Part shown: in pieces, positions 8,537 through 18,900 of the stretch | Layout: each line of letters starts with the position of its first letter | How positions within the stretch are numbered: position 1 is the first letter of the stretch | NCBI GenBank assembly: GCA_934129785.1 | Contig: CAKOWW010000002.1 | Location: 41,692-105,691 of the forward strand | Direction of reading: 5' to 3' | DNA: 64,000 nucleotides | Origin: an uncultured Clostridia bacterium | Lineage (GTDB): Bacteria; Bacillota; Clostridia; TANB77; CAG-508 | Made by a program: the position numbers and the translations under genes | Notes under the pieces: generated by a model | What the model saw: only the letters and a program-made list of their open reading frames with translations | Databases searched by the model: none | What the model was told of the DNA's origin: nothing

Positions 8537-8654
8537 AAAAATATATCCTCCTTTATACGTTTTATATAAAATATGTGTAAAATATAGAAAAAATTACATG
8601 GAGTGCTGTATTTTATTTATTGGATTAATTGAGAATTTAATTTATATTGTTAGT

Positions 8655-8880
8655 GGGGCATTATTAATACAAATAAATCCTTGATATATAAGCTTTGAAT
8701 GAAATGACGAATGCGAATGAAAAAATTTTAGAAATTCTATGCAGTTTTATGGTAAGAGTTCACGATAGTGGAAAGGACCCATAAAACAATTTAGAATTTC
8801 TTAAATTTTGTAATAAGCCGAGGAATGTAATGAAAAGCTTATATATCAAGGATTTATTTTGAAAATTTCATCAAAACCAT
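8655..8880. repeat. Long-hairpin repeat, copy A
   Basis: Copy of a roughly 225-250 bp palindromic element. Its arms 8671-8696 and 8834-8859 are a perfect 26-bp inverted repeat. The inner core (AGAAATTCTATGCAGTTTTATGG, a GAGTTCAC/GTGGAAAGGACCC tip, then CATAAAACAATTTAGAATTTC) also pairs with itself. It closely matches copies B and C. It lies between the divergent asd and Rpn genes. The remaining 8881-9142 is AT-rich, with no gene or convincing promoter. Confidence 0.85.
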
Positions 8881-9142
8881 TATGCAGTAATTTTACATTA
8901 GAAAAAAATTTCTAGTACTACTTGCGTAAATGTAAAAAAGGTAGTAAAATAAAGCCATTAGAAAAATCATAAATTTTATTTAAAAAATTGAAATCAAATT
9001 TTAGAATCAGAAAAATCCAAAAACAAGAAAAAAAGCGAAAAAATTAGAAATAAAGAGCAAATCAGATAAAATCTTTAATTTTACTTACAAATAAAAATTG
9101 ACAAATAAATAAAATAATCCTAAACTATAAGGAGAATGAAAA

Positions 9143-10141
9143 ATGACAAGTTTTACTATAGTTGATTATTGGAGATACAGCAAAACATTTCCGATAAAAA
9201 ACGAAGTTTTAGAAAAGAAAAATGAATACAAAACAAAAGAAGCAAAAACACATCAATATCACGACAAAATATTTAAAGAAATATTAGACAATAAGGAAGA
9301 ATTACCAGAATTTATAAAAAGATATTTAAATTACGAAGGCAACGAAAAAGTTTTAGAAGAAGAAATAGAAAAATATAATAGAAATTTTATAACAAAAGAT
9401 TTTAAACTAAGAGAATCAGACATAATTTACAAATTTAAAGGCAAAAATATTTTTATACTAGTAGAACATCAAAGCAAAATAGATTACAACATGGCAGAAA
9501 GAATAACAGAATACTGCGTTGAAATAATAAGAAGCATAATAAAAGGACAAGAATGGAAAGTAGAAAAATATCCATTAATATATCCAATTGTTCTATATAC
9601 AGGAAGCAAAAAATGGGATGCCTCATTAACAATAAACAATATGCAAGAAGAACATTATGGATTTCCACCATTAGAATATCCAAAATACAACCTTGTAGAT
9701 ATAAACAACTATTCAAAAGAAGAATTAATAAAAGAAAGCACAGGAATATCAAAAGCAATGCTTTTTGAAAAGATTGCAAATAAAAGCGAATTTAATGAAA
9801 CATTAAAAATTCTTATGAAAAAAGGATTAAGCAAAAACGAAAGAAAATATATAATACTGATGCTTAAATTTTCAAATCAAATAAGAGAAAAATTTGCATC
9901 AGAAGCAAATAATTATATAGCAAAATTAGAAGAAGGAGATGGGAGTATGACAAAATTCGAAAAGTTTTTTATAGAAATGCTAGATGACAAATATGCTGAA
10001 GGAGAAATAAATATTATAAAAGAAATGATAAAAAATAACATGGACAATGAAACAATTATAAAAATAACAAAAATAAAAAAAGAAGAATTAGAAAAAATAA
10101 AACAAGAAGTCCAAGCAAAAGATGAAACTGCTGTAAAATAA
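9143..10141 (+). CDS. Rpn family recombination-promoting nuclease / putative transposase
   Basis: A 332-residue member of the Rpn (YhgA-like, PD-(D/E)XK) family, DNA endonucleases linked to recA-independent recombination and often annotated as transposase-like. The N-terminal nuclease region has HDKIFKEILDNKEELPEFI, FKLRESDIIYKFKGKNIF and the catalytic E-x-Q in LVEHQSKIDYNMAERI. YPLIYPIVLYTGSKKW follows, with a helical C terminus ending in Lys/Glu-rich sequence. The start at 9143 follows AAGGAGAATG. It sits alone between repeat copies A and B, which may matter for spread of that repeat. Codon use is like the host genes and no in-frame CGG occurs. Confidence 0.85.
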   Translation: MTSFTIVDYWRYSKTFPIKNEVLEKKNEYKTKEAKTHQYHDKIFKEILDNKEELPEFIKRYLNYEGNEKVLEEEIEKYNRNFITKDFKLRESDIIYKFKGKNIFILVEHQSKIDYNMAERITEYCVEIIRSIIKGQEWKVEKYPLIYPIVLYTGSKKWDASLTINNMQEEHYGFPPLEYPKYNLVDINNYSKEELIKESTGISKAMLFEKIANKSEFNETLKILMKKGLSKNERKYIILMLKFSNQIREKFASEANNYIAKLEEGDGSMTKFEKFFIEMLDDKYAEGEINIIKEMIKNNMDNETIIKITKIKKEELEKIKQEVQAKDETAVK

Positions 10142-10158
10142 AGCTAACGAAAAACTTT

Positions 10159-10409
10159 GTTACTGGTTAATGGGTTATTATTAATACAAAGAAATCCTTG
10201 ATATATAAGCTTTGAATGAAATTCCGAATGCGCATGAAAAAATTTTAGAAATTCTATGCAGTTTTATGGTAAGAGTTCACTTTTAGTGGAAAGGACCCAT
10301 AAAACAATTTAGAATTTCTTAAATTTTGTAATAAGCCGAGGAATGTAATGAAAAGCTTATATATCAAGGATTTCTTTTGGAAATTTTATCAAAACCATTA
10401 ACTAGTAAC
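10159..10409. repeat. Long-hairpin repeat, copy B (complete ends)
   Basis: The best-bounded copy. Outer arms 10159-10173 and 10395-10409 (GTTACTGGTTAATGG and its complement, one mismatch) enclose inner arms 10188-10213 and 10352-10377 (26 bp, perfect) and the shared core. It begins 18 bases after the Rpn stop codon. Confidence 0.9.
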
Positions 10410-10437
10410 AAAAATTTAAAAAAGTTATAGGAAAATA

Positions 10438-10466
10438 TTGCAATAATTTGTCAATGATAGTATAAT
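10438..10466 (+). promoter_or_regulatory. Sigma-A type promoter of the glycosyltransferase pair
   Basis: TTGCAA (10438-10443), a 17-base spacer and TATAAT (10461-10466). Confidence 0.75.
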
Positions 10467-10522
10467 AAAAAAGGTAGTGTAATAATATTAATAAAAATAT
10501 TATTAAGAAAAGAGGTAAAAAA

Positions 10523-11770
10523 ATGGATTATTTATATATACTAAGAGAAGCATTAGTATGGACTATAACAATATTTTGGCTATATCAAGTATTAGTAAGT
10601 TTATGCTCATTAGTAAAAATAAAAGACAAACCACTAAAAGTAAAAAAAGATCACAGATTTATGGCAATAATACCAGCACATAACGAAGAAGCAGTAATTG
10701 CAAACCTAGTAGAAAGTTTAAAAAAGCAAAACTACAATAAAGACTTATATGATATATATGTAATAGCAGATAACTGCACAGATGACACAGCAAGAATAGC
10801 AAAACAAGCAGGAGCAATAGTTTATAAAAGATTTGACGAAACAAAGAAAACAAAAGGATATGCATTAAACTGGTTTTTACAACAAAAAATTAAAGAAAAC
10901 GCTCCATATGATGCATTCTTCGTATTTGATGCAGATAATATAGTAGACCCAGACTTTATAAAAAATATGAACAAAAAGCTATGTCAAGGAGAAGATGTAG
11001 TTCAAGGATACAGAGATATCAAAAACCCAACAGACAGTTGGATAACAGCAGGATATGCTCTATTCTACTGGACAATGCATAGATTCTATCATTTGGCAAG
11101 ATACAATTTAGGATTATCACCATTACTAAATGGTACAGGATTTATGGTAAAATTTGATGTAGTAAAACCACAAGGATGGGATACAGTAACATTAACAGAA
11201 GATATAGAATTTTCATTAAAAAGAATAATAAAAGGAAAAAAATTAGGTTGGGCAACAGACGCAATAGTATATGATGAACAACCAGTAGGATTTAAACAAA
11301 GTTGGTCACAAAGAAGCAGATGGACAGTAGGGCATATTCAATGTATAAAAGAATATACAAAAGACTTAGCTATAGCTGCTAAAGAAAACAAAACAATGAT
11401 GAACTTTGATGGATTATTATATATAGTTGGAAGTATACCAATGTTTATAATAACAATACTATTATTATTAACAAACTTCTTAATGTATGCTGGAGATGGA
11501 ATGACACAAGCAGAACTAATAGTAAACTTAATTAGATACTTAGTGCCAACATTCCTATTACCAATAGGAACAGCTGTAGTAGCAATGTATTTAGATAAAA
11601 GACCAATAAAACCAATGCTAAAAGGATTAGCATGTTACCCACTATTTATGGGATCATGGTTACTAATAAACTTCAAATGTTTATTTAAAAGAGAAACAAC
11701 ATGGGAGAAAATTGACCATGTTAGAGATATCAAAATTGCAGATGCAGGATTACAAGAAGAAAGAAATTAA
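10523..11770 (+). CDS. Membrane-bound GT2 processive-type glycosyltransferase
   Basis: A 415-residue inner-membrane enzyme that transfers sugars from nucleotide donors. An N-terminal membrane segment (about 8-30) leads to the cytoplasmic GT2 domain with AIIPAHNEEAVI, VIADNCTDDT, the DxD-type FVFDADNIV and the catalytic Asp in TLTEDIEF. QRSRWTVGH is the acceptor-binding QxxRW motif of cellulose/hyaluronan-synthase-like enzymes. Two or three membrane helices follow (about 297-370). The start at 10523 follows AGAGGTAAAAA. It is probably co-transcribed with the membrane glycosyltransferase at 11909, although 138 bases separate them. The sugar and product are unknown; an exopolysaccharide or glycolipid is likely. 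Confidence 0.88.
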   Translation: MDYLYILREALVWTITIFWLYQVLVSLCSLVKIKDKPLKVKKDHRFMAIIPAHNEEAVIANLVESLKKQNYNKDLYDIYVIADNCTDDTARIAKQAGAIVYKRFDETKKTKGYALNWFLQQKIKENAPYDAFFVFDADNIVDPDFIKNMNKKLCQGEDVVQGYRDIKNPTDSWITAGYALFYWTMHRFYHLARYNLGLSPLLNGTGFMVKFDVVKPQGWDTVTLTEDIEFSLKRIIKGKKLGWATDAIVYDEQPVGFKQSWSQRSRWTVGHIQCIKEYTKDLAIAAKENKTMMNFDGLLYIVGSIPMFIITILLLLTNFLMYAGDGMTQAELIVNLIRYLVPTFLLPIGTAVVAMYLDKRPIKPMLKGLACYPLFMGSWLLINFKCLFKRETTWEKIDHVRDIKIADAGLQEERN

Positions 11771-11908
11771 AACAAACAAAGTTGGCAATTTATATTGCTG
11801 ACTTTTAATTTTATATAGCAAAATAAGGAGAAAATTTTGAAAAACAATTATAAAATACAATAACTTTTTTCAAATTTTGTTCCTTGAAAGAAAGGAATAT
11901 CAGAAAAA

Positions 11909-13372
11909 ATGAAAAACAAATTGCTAAAAAAAGAACAACTGCCACATATAATATTAATAATTATTGGAATAATCTTTTTATTAATTCCAGCATTTCATAG
12001 TAACATCTGGTTTGACGAATCATACAGTGTAGCTATAGTAAATCATTCATTTGGAGAAATATGGCAAATAGGAGCAAATGATGTACATCCAATTTTATAT
12101 TATTGGTTATTAAAAATAGTAAATATAATATTTGCCCAAAACATAATAGCATATAGAATTTTCTCATTACTAGGAATAGTAGTACTTGGAACAATAGGCT
12201 TAACACATATAAGAAAAGATTTTGGAAAAGAAACAGGAATGCTATTCACATTTTTTAGTTTCTTCCTACCAGTAATGTTAAACTATGCTTTAGAAATAAG
12301 AATGTATTCATGGACTATAGTATTTGTAACACTAATGGCAATATATCTATACAGATTTATAAAAAATAAAGATTCTAAAAATGCTATACTATTCGGAATA
12401 TTTAGCATAATGAGTTGTTATATGCATTATTATGCACTAATATCAGCAGGACTAATGAACTTGGGATTAATAATTTATGTAATTAGAAAAAGAAAAGAAT
12501 TTGAAAAAAGTATAATGAAAAAATTCGCAATAATAGAAATAATGCAAGTGATTTTATATTTACCATGGTTAGTAGTATTTATAAAACAAGCAATGAGAGT
12601 TGGCTCTGGATTCTGGATTACAATAGAATTTCCACAAATATTAATAGATATAGTAAACTTTCAATTTAAAGGAAGTTTAAGTCAAACAATACCAACAATA
12701 TTTGCTATAGCATTATATGTATACATAGCATATGTAATAATAAAAAATATAAGAAAAAAAGAAAAGATATTAGTAGGAATAATTCCTTTAATAGTTTATG
12801 TAATAGTTATAATTGGCGTAGCAATAGTTTCACAAATATCACCAATTTTATATGCAAGATATTTATTTACAATAACAGGGTTACTTTTATTTACAATTTG
12901 TTATTTCTTAACAAAAGAAAATAATAAATTTATATTAGGAATAATCTGTGGAGCAGTGGCTGTAATGTCAATGTATAATTTAATTGAAAATGTAACAACA
13001 AATTATGACAATACAAATTCTGAAATAGTTAGTTATTTAAACGAAAATGTAAATGACAATGATTCTATTATATATACAGATATAAACAATGGTGGAGTAA
13101 TAGCAAGCCTAAAAAAAGACAGTAAACAATATTTTATTAATATAAATAATTGGTCAATAGAAGAAGCATATAAAGCATATGCTCCTCAAATGGAAGTTGT
13201 AAAAACTGTAGAAGAGGCTGATAAAAAAACTGATGGAAGAATTGTTGTAATAGATTCTAGTGATATGAGTTTGTATAATCAAATAAAAGACAATTATAAA
13301 ACAGTATCAATAAAAACAATAAATGAAAAATATCATAATTTAACATTTAATGTAATTATATTAGAACATTGA
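11909..13372 (+). CDS. Polytopic GT39/GT83-like membrane glycosyltransferase
   Basis: A 487-residue protein with about ten membrane helices over residues 15-360 and a soluble C-terminal domain (360-487). The first extracellular loop has WFDESYSVAIV, the D-E motif used by lipid-phosphate-sugar-dependent mannosyl/arabinosyl-type transferases. It is followed by DVHPILYYWLLKIV, which is typical of the GT39/ArnT-like superfamily. Such enzymes move a sugar from a polyprenyl-phosphate carrier to an acceptor outside the membrane. A GT2 enzyme encoded just upstream could supply the carrier, which would explain the pairing. The start at 11909 follows GAAAGGAAT. Repeat copy C begins a few bases after its stop codon. 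Confidence 0.78.
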   Translation: MKNKLLKKEQLPHIILIIIGIIFLLIPAFHSNIWFDESYSVAIVNHSFGEIWQIGANDVHPILYYWLLKIVNIIFAQNIIAYRIFSLLGIVVLGTIGLTHIRKDFGKETGMLFTFFSFFLPVMLNYALEIRMYSWTIVFVTLMAIYLYRFIKNKDSKNAILFGIFSIMSCYMHYYALISAGLMNLGLIIYVIRKRKEFEKSIMKKFAIIEIMQVILYLPWLVVFIKQAMRVGSGFWITIEFPQILIDIVNFQFKGSLSQTIPTIFAIALYVYIAYVIIKNIRKKEKILVGIIPLIVYVIVIIGVAIVSQISPILYARYLFTITGLLLFTICYFLTKENNKFILGIICGAVAVMSMYNLIENVTTNYDNTNSEIVSYLNENVNDNDSIIYTDINNGGVIASLKKDSKQYFININNWSIEEAYKAYAPQMEVVKTVEEADKKTDGRIVVIDSSDMSLYNQIKDNYKTVSIKTINEKYHNLTFNVIILEH

Positions 13373-13376
13373 TCCT

Positions 13377-13618
13377 AGTTAATAGGTTATTATTAATACA
13401 AAGAAATCCTTGATATATAAGCTTTGAATGAAACGACGAATGCGCATGGAAAAATTTTAGAAATTCTATGCAGTTTTATGGTAAGAGTTCACTTTTAGTG
13501 GAAAGAACCCATAAAACAATTTAGAATTTCTTAAATTTTATAATAAGCCGAGGAATGTAATAAAAAGCTTATATATCAAGGATTTCTTTTGAAAATTTTA
13601 GCAAAGCCATTATCTAAC
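13377..13618. repeat. Long-hairpin repeat, copy C
   Basis: Perfect 26-bp inner arms at 13400-13425 and 13564-13589 with the shared core between them. The outer ends (GTTAATAGG near 13378, CCATTATCTAAC ending near 13618) are imperfect. It starts within five bases of the preceding stop codon. Confidence 0.88.
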
Positions 13619-13649
13619 AACAGAACATTAAATAATATTTAAAAAAAGC

Positions 13650-13678
13650 TTGCATTTATGCCAAAAATTGGGTATAAT
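13650..13678 (+). promoter_or_regulatory. Sigma-A type promoter of the rimP-truB operon
   Basis: TTGCAT (13650-13655), a 17-base spacer and TATAAT (13673-13678). Confidence 0.75.
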
Positions 13679-13701
13679 AAGAATGTAAGCAAAAAGAACA
13701 A

Positions 13702-13726
13702 AAGAGTGGGTACAGAGCCCACTCTT
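13702..13726 (+). ncRNA. Leader hairpin of the rimP-nusA operon
   Basis: AAGAGTGGG (13702-13710) pairs perfectly with CCCACTCTT (13718-13726) around a 7-base loop, between promoter and rimP. No T tract follows, so it is more likely a leader structure (possibly a NusA-related feedback element) than a simple terminator. Confidence 0.55.
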
Positions 13727-13752
13727 AATTAATGTAAAAAGGGGGATGCACT

Positions 13753-14202
13753 TTGGCAAAAATAGAAGACAAAGTAGAAAAACTAGTAAAAGAAAAAATA
13801 GAAACATTAGGATATGAACTATACGATGTAGAATACAGTAAAGAAGGAAAAAACTATTTCTTAAGAATATTCATAGACAGTCCTAAAGGAATAGACCTAA
13901 ATGACTGTGAAAAAGTAAATGATGGAATAAACGAATTATTAGACCAAGCAGACTATATAAAAGAACAATATTTCTTAGAAGTATCATCACCTGGAATAGA
14001 AAGAACACTTAGAAAAGATAAACATTTAGAACAAAACATTGGAAAAGAAATAAACATCAAACTATTTAAAAAAGATGAAAATGGGAAAAAAGAATATCAA
14101 GGAATTTTAAAACAATATAATGAAGAAAAAATAGAATTAGAAGAAGAAATAACAATTGAAAGAAAAAATATAGCACAAATAAAAACAGTTTATAATTGGT
14201 AA
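13753..14202 (+). CDS. rimP: Ribosome maturation factor RimP
   Basis: A 149-residue 30S assembly factor. Family motifs are LGYELYDVEYSKEGKNYFLRIFID (residues about 19-42), DLNDCEKVNDGINELLD and YFLEVSSPGIERTLRK, followed by a small C-terminal SH3-like domain (GILKQYNEEKIELEEEI). Translation starts at TTG 13753 after GGGGGATG; no ATG fits better. It is the first gene of the conserved rimP-nusA-rnpM-ylxQ-infB-rbfA operon. nusA follows 15 bases later. Confidence 0.93.
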   Translation: MAKIEDKVEKLVKEKIETLGYELYDVEYSKEGKNYFLRIFIDSPKGIDLNDCEKVNDGINELLDQADYIKEQYFLEVSSPGIERTLRKDKHLEQNIGKEINIKLFKKDENGKKEYQGILKQYNEEKIELEEEITIERKNIAQIKTVYNW

Positions 14203-14217
14203 AGGGAGGAATATAAA

Positions 14218-15345
14218 ATGAAAGAACAAGCAATTGACAACAAAGAACTAATACTAGCATTAGAAGAACTAGAAAAAGAGAAAGGAATAAAAAAAGACTA
14301 TTTACTAGAATCAATAGAAACAGCATTAGTAACAGCATATAAAAGAAACTTTGATGCATTAGAAAATGTAAGAGTAGAAATGGATAAACAAACAGGAGCA
14401 ACACATGTATATTCTGTAAAAGAAGTAATGGAAAAAGCGAATGATGAAGCAACAGAAATAAGCATAAAAGAAGCTCAAAAAATAAATCCAGACTTAGGAG
14501 AAGGAGACACAGTAGAAGTTGAAATAGTGCCAAGAAACTTTGGTAGAATAGCAGCACAAACAGCGAAACAAGTTATAATTCAAAAACTAAGAGAAGCCGA
14601 AAGAGACATAATATTCAATGAATTTAATGAAAGAAAAGGAGAAATTGTTTCAGGACTAATTCAAAAAGCTGACCACAACATAGTTGTAATGGACTTAGGA
14701 AAATTAGAAGGTGTAATGCCAGCAAAAGAACAAATTCCAACAGAAAAATACAAAGTAAATGAAAAAATAAAAGGATATGTGTTAGATGTAGAAAGAGGAG
14801 CAAAAGGTGCACCACAAGTAATAGTATCTAGAAGCCATCCAGACTTTGTAAGAAAACTATTAGAATTCGAAATACCTGAAATATATGAAGGAGTTATTGA
14901 AATAAAAAGTGTATCAAGAGATCCTGGATATAGAAGCAAAGTTGCCGTATATTCACCAGACCCTAATATAGACCCAGTAGGTTCATGTGTTGGACAAAAA
15001 GGTGTAAGAATTCAAAATGTAATAAATGAATTAAACGGAGAAAAAATAGATGTAATAGAATGGAACGAAGATCCATCAATATATATATCATCAGCGCTAT
15101 TACCAGCAAAAATATTAGCTGTTGATATAAAAGAAGAAGAAAAATTTGCACAAGTAATAGTTCCAGACGATCAACTATCATTAGCAATAGGAAGATCAGG
15201 ACAAAATGCAAGATTAGCAGCAAGACTAACAAATTGGAAAATAGATATAAAATCTGAAACACAATTTAGAGAAATGTTAGCACAAACTCAAAAACCAGAA
15301 ACTGAAGAAGCAGAAGAAAGCGAAGAAACAGAAATAACAGAATAA
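14218..15345 (+). CDS. nusA: Transcription termination/antitermination factor NusA
   Basis: NusA binds RNA polymerase and nascent RNA, controlling pausing, termination and antitermination. The 375 residues match the Firmicute form without the C-terminal acidic repeats of E. coli. The N-terminal polymerase-binding domain (1-125) has LILALEELEKEKGI and ALVTAYKRNF. The S1 domain is about 130-200, then KH1 (RSHPDFVRKLLEFEIPEI, VGSCVGQKGVRIQNVINEL) and KH2 (DDQLSLAIGRSGQNARLAARL). A short Glu-rich tail ends the protein. The start at 14218 follows AAAGGGAGGA. rnpM begins 39 bases later. Confidence 0.96.
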   Translation: MKEQAIDNKELILALEELEKEKGIKKDYLLESIETALVTAYKRNFDALENVRVEMDKQTGATHVYSVKEVMEKANDEATEISIKEAQKINPDLGEGDTVEVEIVPRNFGRIAAQTAKQVIIQKLREAERDIIFNEFNERKGEIVSGLIQKADHNIVVMDLGKLEGVMPAKEQIPTEKYKVNEKIKGYVLDVERGAKGAPQVIVSRSHPDFVRKLLEFEIPEIYEGVIEIKSVSRDPGYRSKVAVYSPDPNIDPVGSCVGQKGVRIQNVINELNGEKIDVIEWNEDPSIYISSALLPAKILAVDIKEEEKFAQVIVPDDQLSLAIGRSGQNARLAARLTNWKIDIKSETQFREMLAQTQKPETEEAEESEETEITE

Positions 15346-15383
15346 AATAAATTTGAGAACATACAATAAAAGGGGGCAAATAA

Positions 15384-15644
15384 ATGCAAAGACAGCCACA
15401 AAGGACATGTATGGGATGTAATAGCAAAAAAAGCCAAAACGAATTAATAAGAATTAGTAAAAACAAAAATAATGAAATAAACATAAATGAAAGCCAAAAG
15501 CTTGACGGTAGAGGCGCATATTTATGTTCAGATATAAAATGCTTAGAAAAAGTAAGAAAAACAAAAAGAATAGAAAGAATATTTGGTACACAAATATCAG
15601 ATGAAATTTATGAAAAATTAAGAGGTGTAATACTTGATAAATAA
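15384..15644 (+). CDS. rnpM: RNase P modulator RnpM (YlxR)
   Basis: An 86-residue YlxR-family RNA-binding protein; the Bacillus member was reported to bind and modulate RNase P. The signature RTCMGCNSKKSQNELIRISK lies at residues 6-25, and LDGRGAYLCSDIKCLEKVRK carries the second conserved block. The start at 15384 follows AGGGGGCAAAT. It overlaps the start of ylxQ by 11 bases, which suggests translational coupling. Position between nusA and ylxQ is conserved across Firmicutes. Confidence 0.9.
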   Translation: MQRQPQRTCMGCNSKKSQNELIRISKNKNNEININESQKLDGRGAYLCSDIKCLEKVRKTKRIERIFGTQISDEIYEKLRGVILDK

Positions 15645-15954
15645 AAAAATATTGGGATTAATTGGACTATCTGCAAGAGCAAGAAAAATATGTTTTGGAG
15701 CAGATAGTGTGGAAGAACATGCAAAAAAGAAAAAAGTAAAATTAATACTTGTAGCAACAGATTCTTCTGAAAGAACAAAAGAAAAATTCAAAAAAATAAG
15801 TGATGAAAATAAAATACCAATAATAATTGCAGGAGAAATAGAAATTTTAAGCAAAGCAATTGGAAAACCAAATAAAGCAATAATAGGCATAGAAGATATA
15901 AATTTAGCAAATGAAATTCAAAAAATAAATAATGGGGGTGAAGTTATTGGGTAA
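15634..15954 (+). CDS. ylxQ: L7Ae-family RNA-binding protein YlxQ
   Basis: A 106-residue L7Ae/L30e-fold protein that binds kink-turn RNA; its exact cellular role is still unclear. Motifs: [19 protein letters not shown] at the start, then [18 protein letters not shown] and [20 protein letters not shown]. The start is TTG 15634 after AGAGGTG, overlapping rnpM. Its last codons overlap the start of infB by 8 bases. The tight overlaps on both sides indicate a coupled translation unit. Confidence 0.88.
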   Translation: MINKKILGLIGLSARARKICFGADSVEEHAKKKKVKLILVATDSSERTKEKFKKISDENKIPIIIAGEIEILSKAIGKPNKAIIGIEDINLANEIQKINNGGEVIG

Positions 15955-18900
15955 GATAAAAATATATGATATAGCAAAAAAATTAAACTTAACCAGTAAA
16001 GAAGTACTAGATATAGCAAAAAAATTAAAAATAGAAGCTAAAAGTCATTTAAGTGGTGTAGATGAAGAAGAAGCTAAAAAAATTGAAAAAGAAATATCAA
16101 AAAAACAAGGAAAAGGAACAGCAGTTAAAGAAAAGATGGAAGCAAAAAAAGGAACTAAAAAGGAAGAAAAAGCACCTGTTATAATAAGAAGAGAAGTTAT
16201 AATATCTGAAGAAGAACCAGTAAAAAAGAAAGAACCAGCAAAAAAAGAAACAAGAAAAAATAATGTAGGTTTTGTAGAAAGAAAACAAAATAAAGATTAT
16301 AATATTGTTTACAGAAACAAGCCAAACAAACCAATGACAGTAAGCGAACTATTTGGGTTAAAGAAAGAAGAACCTAAAAAGGAAGAACCAAAAGAAGTAA
16401 AACAAGAAAAGAAAGAAGACGTAAAAGTAGAAACAAAGGCCGAGACAAAGGTAGAAACAAAGATAGAAACAAAAACAGAAAGAGAAACAAAAGTAGAAAC
16501 TGTTAAAACAGAAATAAAAAAAGAAATTAATTCAGAACAACCAAAGGAACAAAAAATAATGACAAATAAATCAGAAATAAAACAAGAAAATAAATCAAAT
16601 AGAGTAAATAATAATTATAATAACTATAACAACAGAAACAATAACCATAATAACAGAGACAATAATTATAGCAACAGAGATAATAGAGAAAATAACTACA
16701 ATAACAGAGAAAATAATTATAACAATAGAAACAACAACTATAGAAATAATAGAAATACAGACAACAATAATAAATCAAACAATAGATTTGATAATAATCG
16801 TAATGGTGGAAGATTTGGTAATAGAAATGGAAATAACAATGAAAGATATAACAACAGAAACAATAATTATCAAGGTGGAAGAAAACCATTAGATGAAAAA
16901 GGAATCGAAAAGAACATAAAAAACATAATGGCTGTTGAAACTGTTGAAAAAGAAACTGTTAGAGAATATAACCGTGACCGTGTAATAGATAAACAAAAAA
17001 ATAATAATAAATTTGATGAAAACAGAAATAAAAAAGCAAAATCAAGAAGAAACAACAATGAGAATGATTTTGATGAAGGAAAATTAAAAAGCTTAAAACA
17101 AGCAAATAGATTATCAAACATGTTTGAAGAACAAGATGGTGGAATGCTAGATTATTATGATTTAACAACAGAACGCGGAAGACGTGGAAAGAAGAGAAAA
17201 ACTCAAAATCAAGAATCACGAAACAAACAAAAAATATTCAAACTAACAGAAATTGAAATACCAGAAAACATAACAGTAAAAGACTTAGCTGCTGAAATGA
17301 AAAAAACAACAGCAGAAGTTATAAAAAAATTACTTGGATATGGAATAATGGCAACAATAAATCAAGATATAGACTTCGATACAGCATATTTAGTAGCACA
17401 AGAATTTGGAATTACTGCTAAGAAAAAAGAAACAGTAACAGAGGAAGACATATTATTTGATGATTCTGTAGACAAAGAAGAAGATTTACAAGAAAGACCA
17501 CCAGTAATAGTAGTTATGGGACACGTAGACCATGGAAAAACATCATTATTAGATGCTGTTAGAAAAACAAATGTAATTGAAGGTGAAGCAGGAGGAATAA
17601 CACAAGCAATAGGTGCATACAAAGTAAAAGTAAATGGAAGAGAAATAACATTCTTAGACACACCTGGACACGAAGCATTTACAGCAATGAGAGCAAGAGG
17701 TGCACAAATTACAGATATAGCAATACTAGTAGTTGCAGCAAATGATGGAGTAAAACCACAAACAATAGAAGCTATTAACCATGCAAAATCAGCAGGAATA
17801 CCAATAATAGTAGCAATAAACAAAATAGATTTACCAGATGCTAACATAGAAAAAGTAAAACAAGAATTAATGGCATATGACTTAGTTCCAGAAGAATGGG
17901 GCGGAGATACAATTTATGTACCAATATCAGCAAAAAAAGGTGAAAATATAGACCAATTACTAGAAATGGTATTATTAGAAGCAGATGTACTAGAATTAAA
18001 AGCAAATCCAAACAAACAAGCAAAAGGAGCTGTAATAGAAGCAAGACTAGACAAATCAAAAGGAGCAATAGCAACAATGCTTGTACAAAGAGGTTCACTA
18101 GATGTTGGAGATACAATAGTTGTAGGTTCATCAATAGGTAGAATAAGAGCAATGAAGGATGACAAAGGTAAAAAAGTAAAATCAGCTGGACCATCAACAC
18201 CAGTAGAAATCATGGGATTAACAGATGTACCACAAGCTGGAGATACATTCTATGAAGTTAAAAACGAAAAAATGGCAAAACACTTAATAGAAAAAAGAAA
18301 ACGTCAAGAAAGAGAAAAAGCAATAAACAACAGCACAAAAGTAACTCTAGATAACCTATTTAGTCAAATGGAACAAGGAAACTTAAAAGTACTAAACTTA
18401 ATAGTAAAAGCAGATGTACAAGGATCTGTAGAAGCTGTTAAACAAGCATTAGAAAAACTAGAAAACGAAGAAGTAAGAGTAAAAGTAATTCATGCTGCAG
18501 CAGGAGCTGTAAACCAATCAGATGTAACATTAGCAAAAGTGTCAAATGCAATAATAATAGCATTTAATGTTAGACCAGACAGTGTTGCAAAAGAAATGGC
18601 TAAAAAAGATGAAGTTGAAATAAAACAATATTCAATAATCTACCAAGCAATAGAAGACGTAGAATCAGCAATGAAAGGTATGTTAGAACCAAAATACGAA
18701 GAAAAAGTAATTGGTGATGTTGAAGTAAGACAAACATTTAGAATTTCAAATGTTGGAACAATTGCTGGTGCATATGTATTATCTGGAAAAGTTGAAAGAA
18801 ATGCAGGAGTAAGAGTAATTCGTGACAATGTTGTAATACATGACGGACATTTAGCAACATTAAAGAGATTTAAAGATGATGTAAAAGAAGTAGGAAAAGG

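Noticed and set aside
9098..9126. TTGACA promoter for the Rpn gene
   Set aside because: The hexamer at 9098 is perfect, but the only -10 at correct spacing (TAAACT) would start transcription on top of the ribosome binding site.
16097..18828. Long open frames on the minus strand across infB and other genes
   Set aside because: They are the complement of AT-rich, codon-biased real genes, contain improbable Leu/Phe/Tyr runs and lack ribosome sites.
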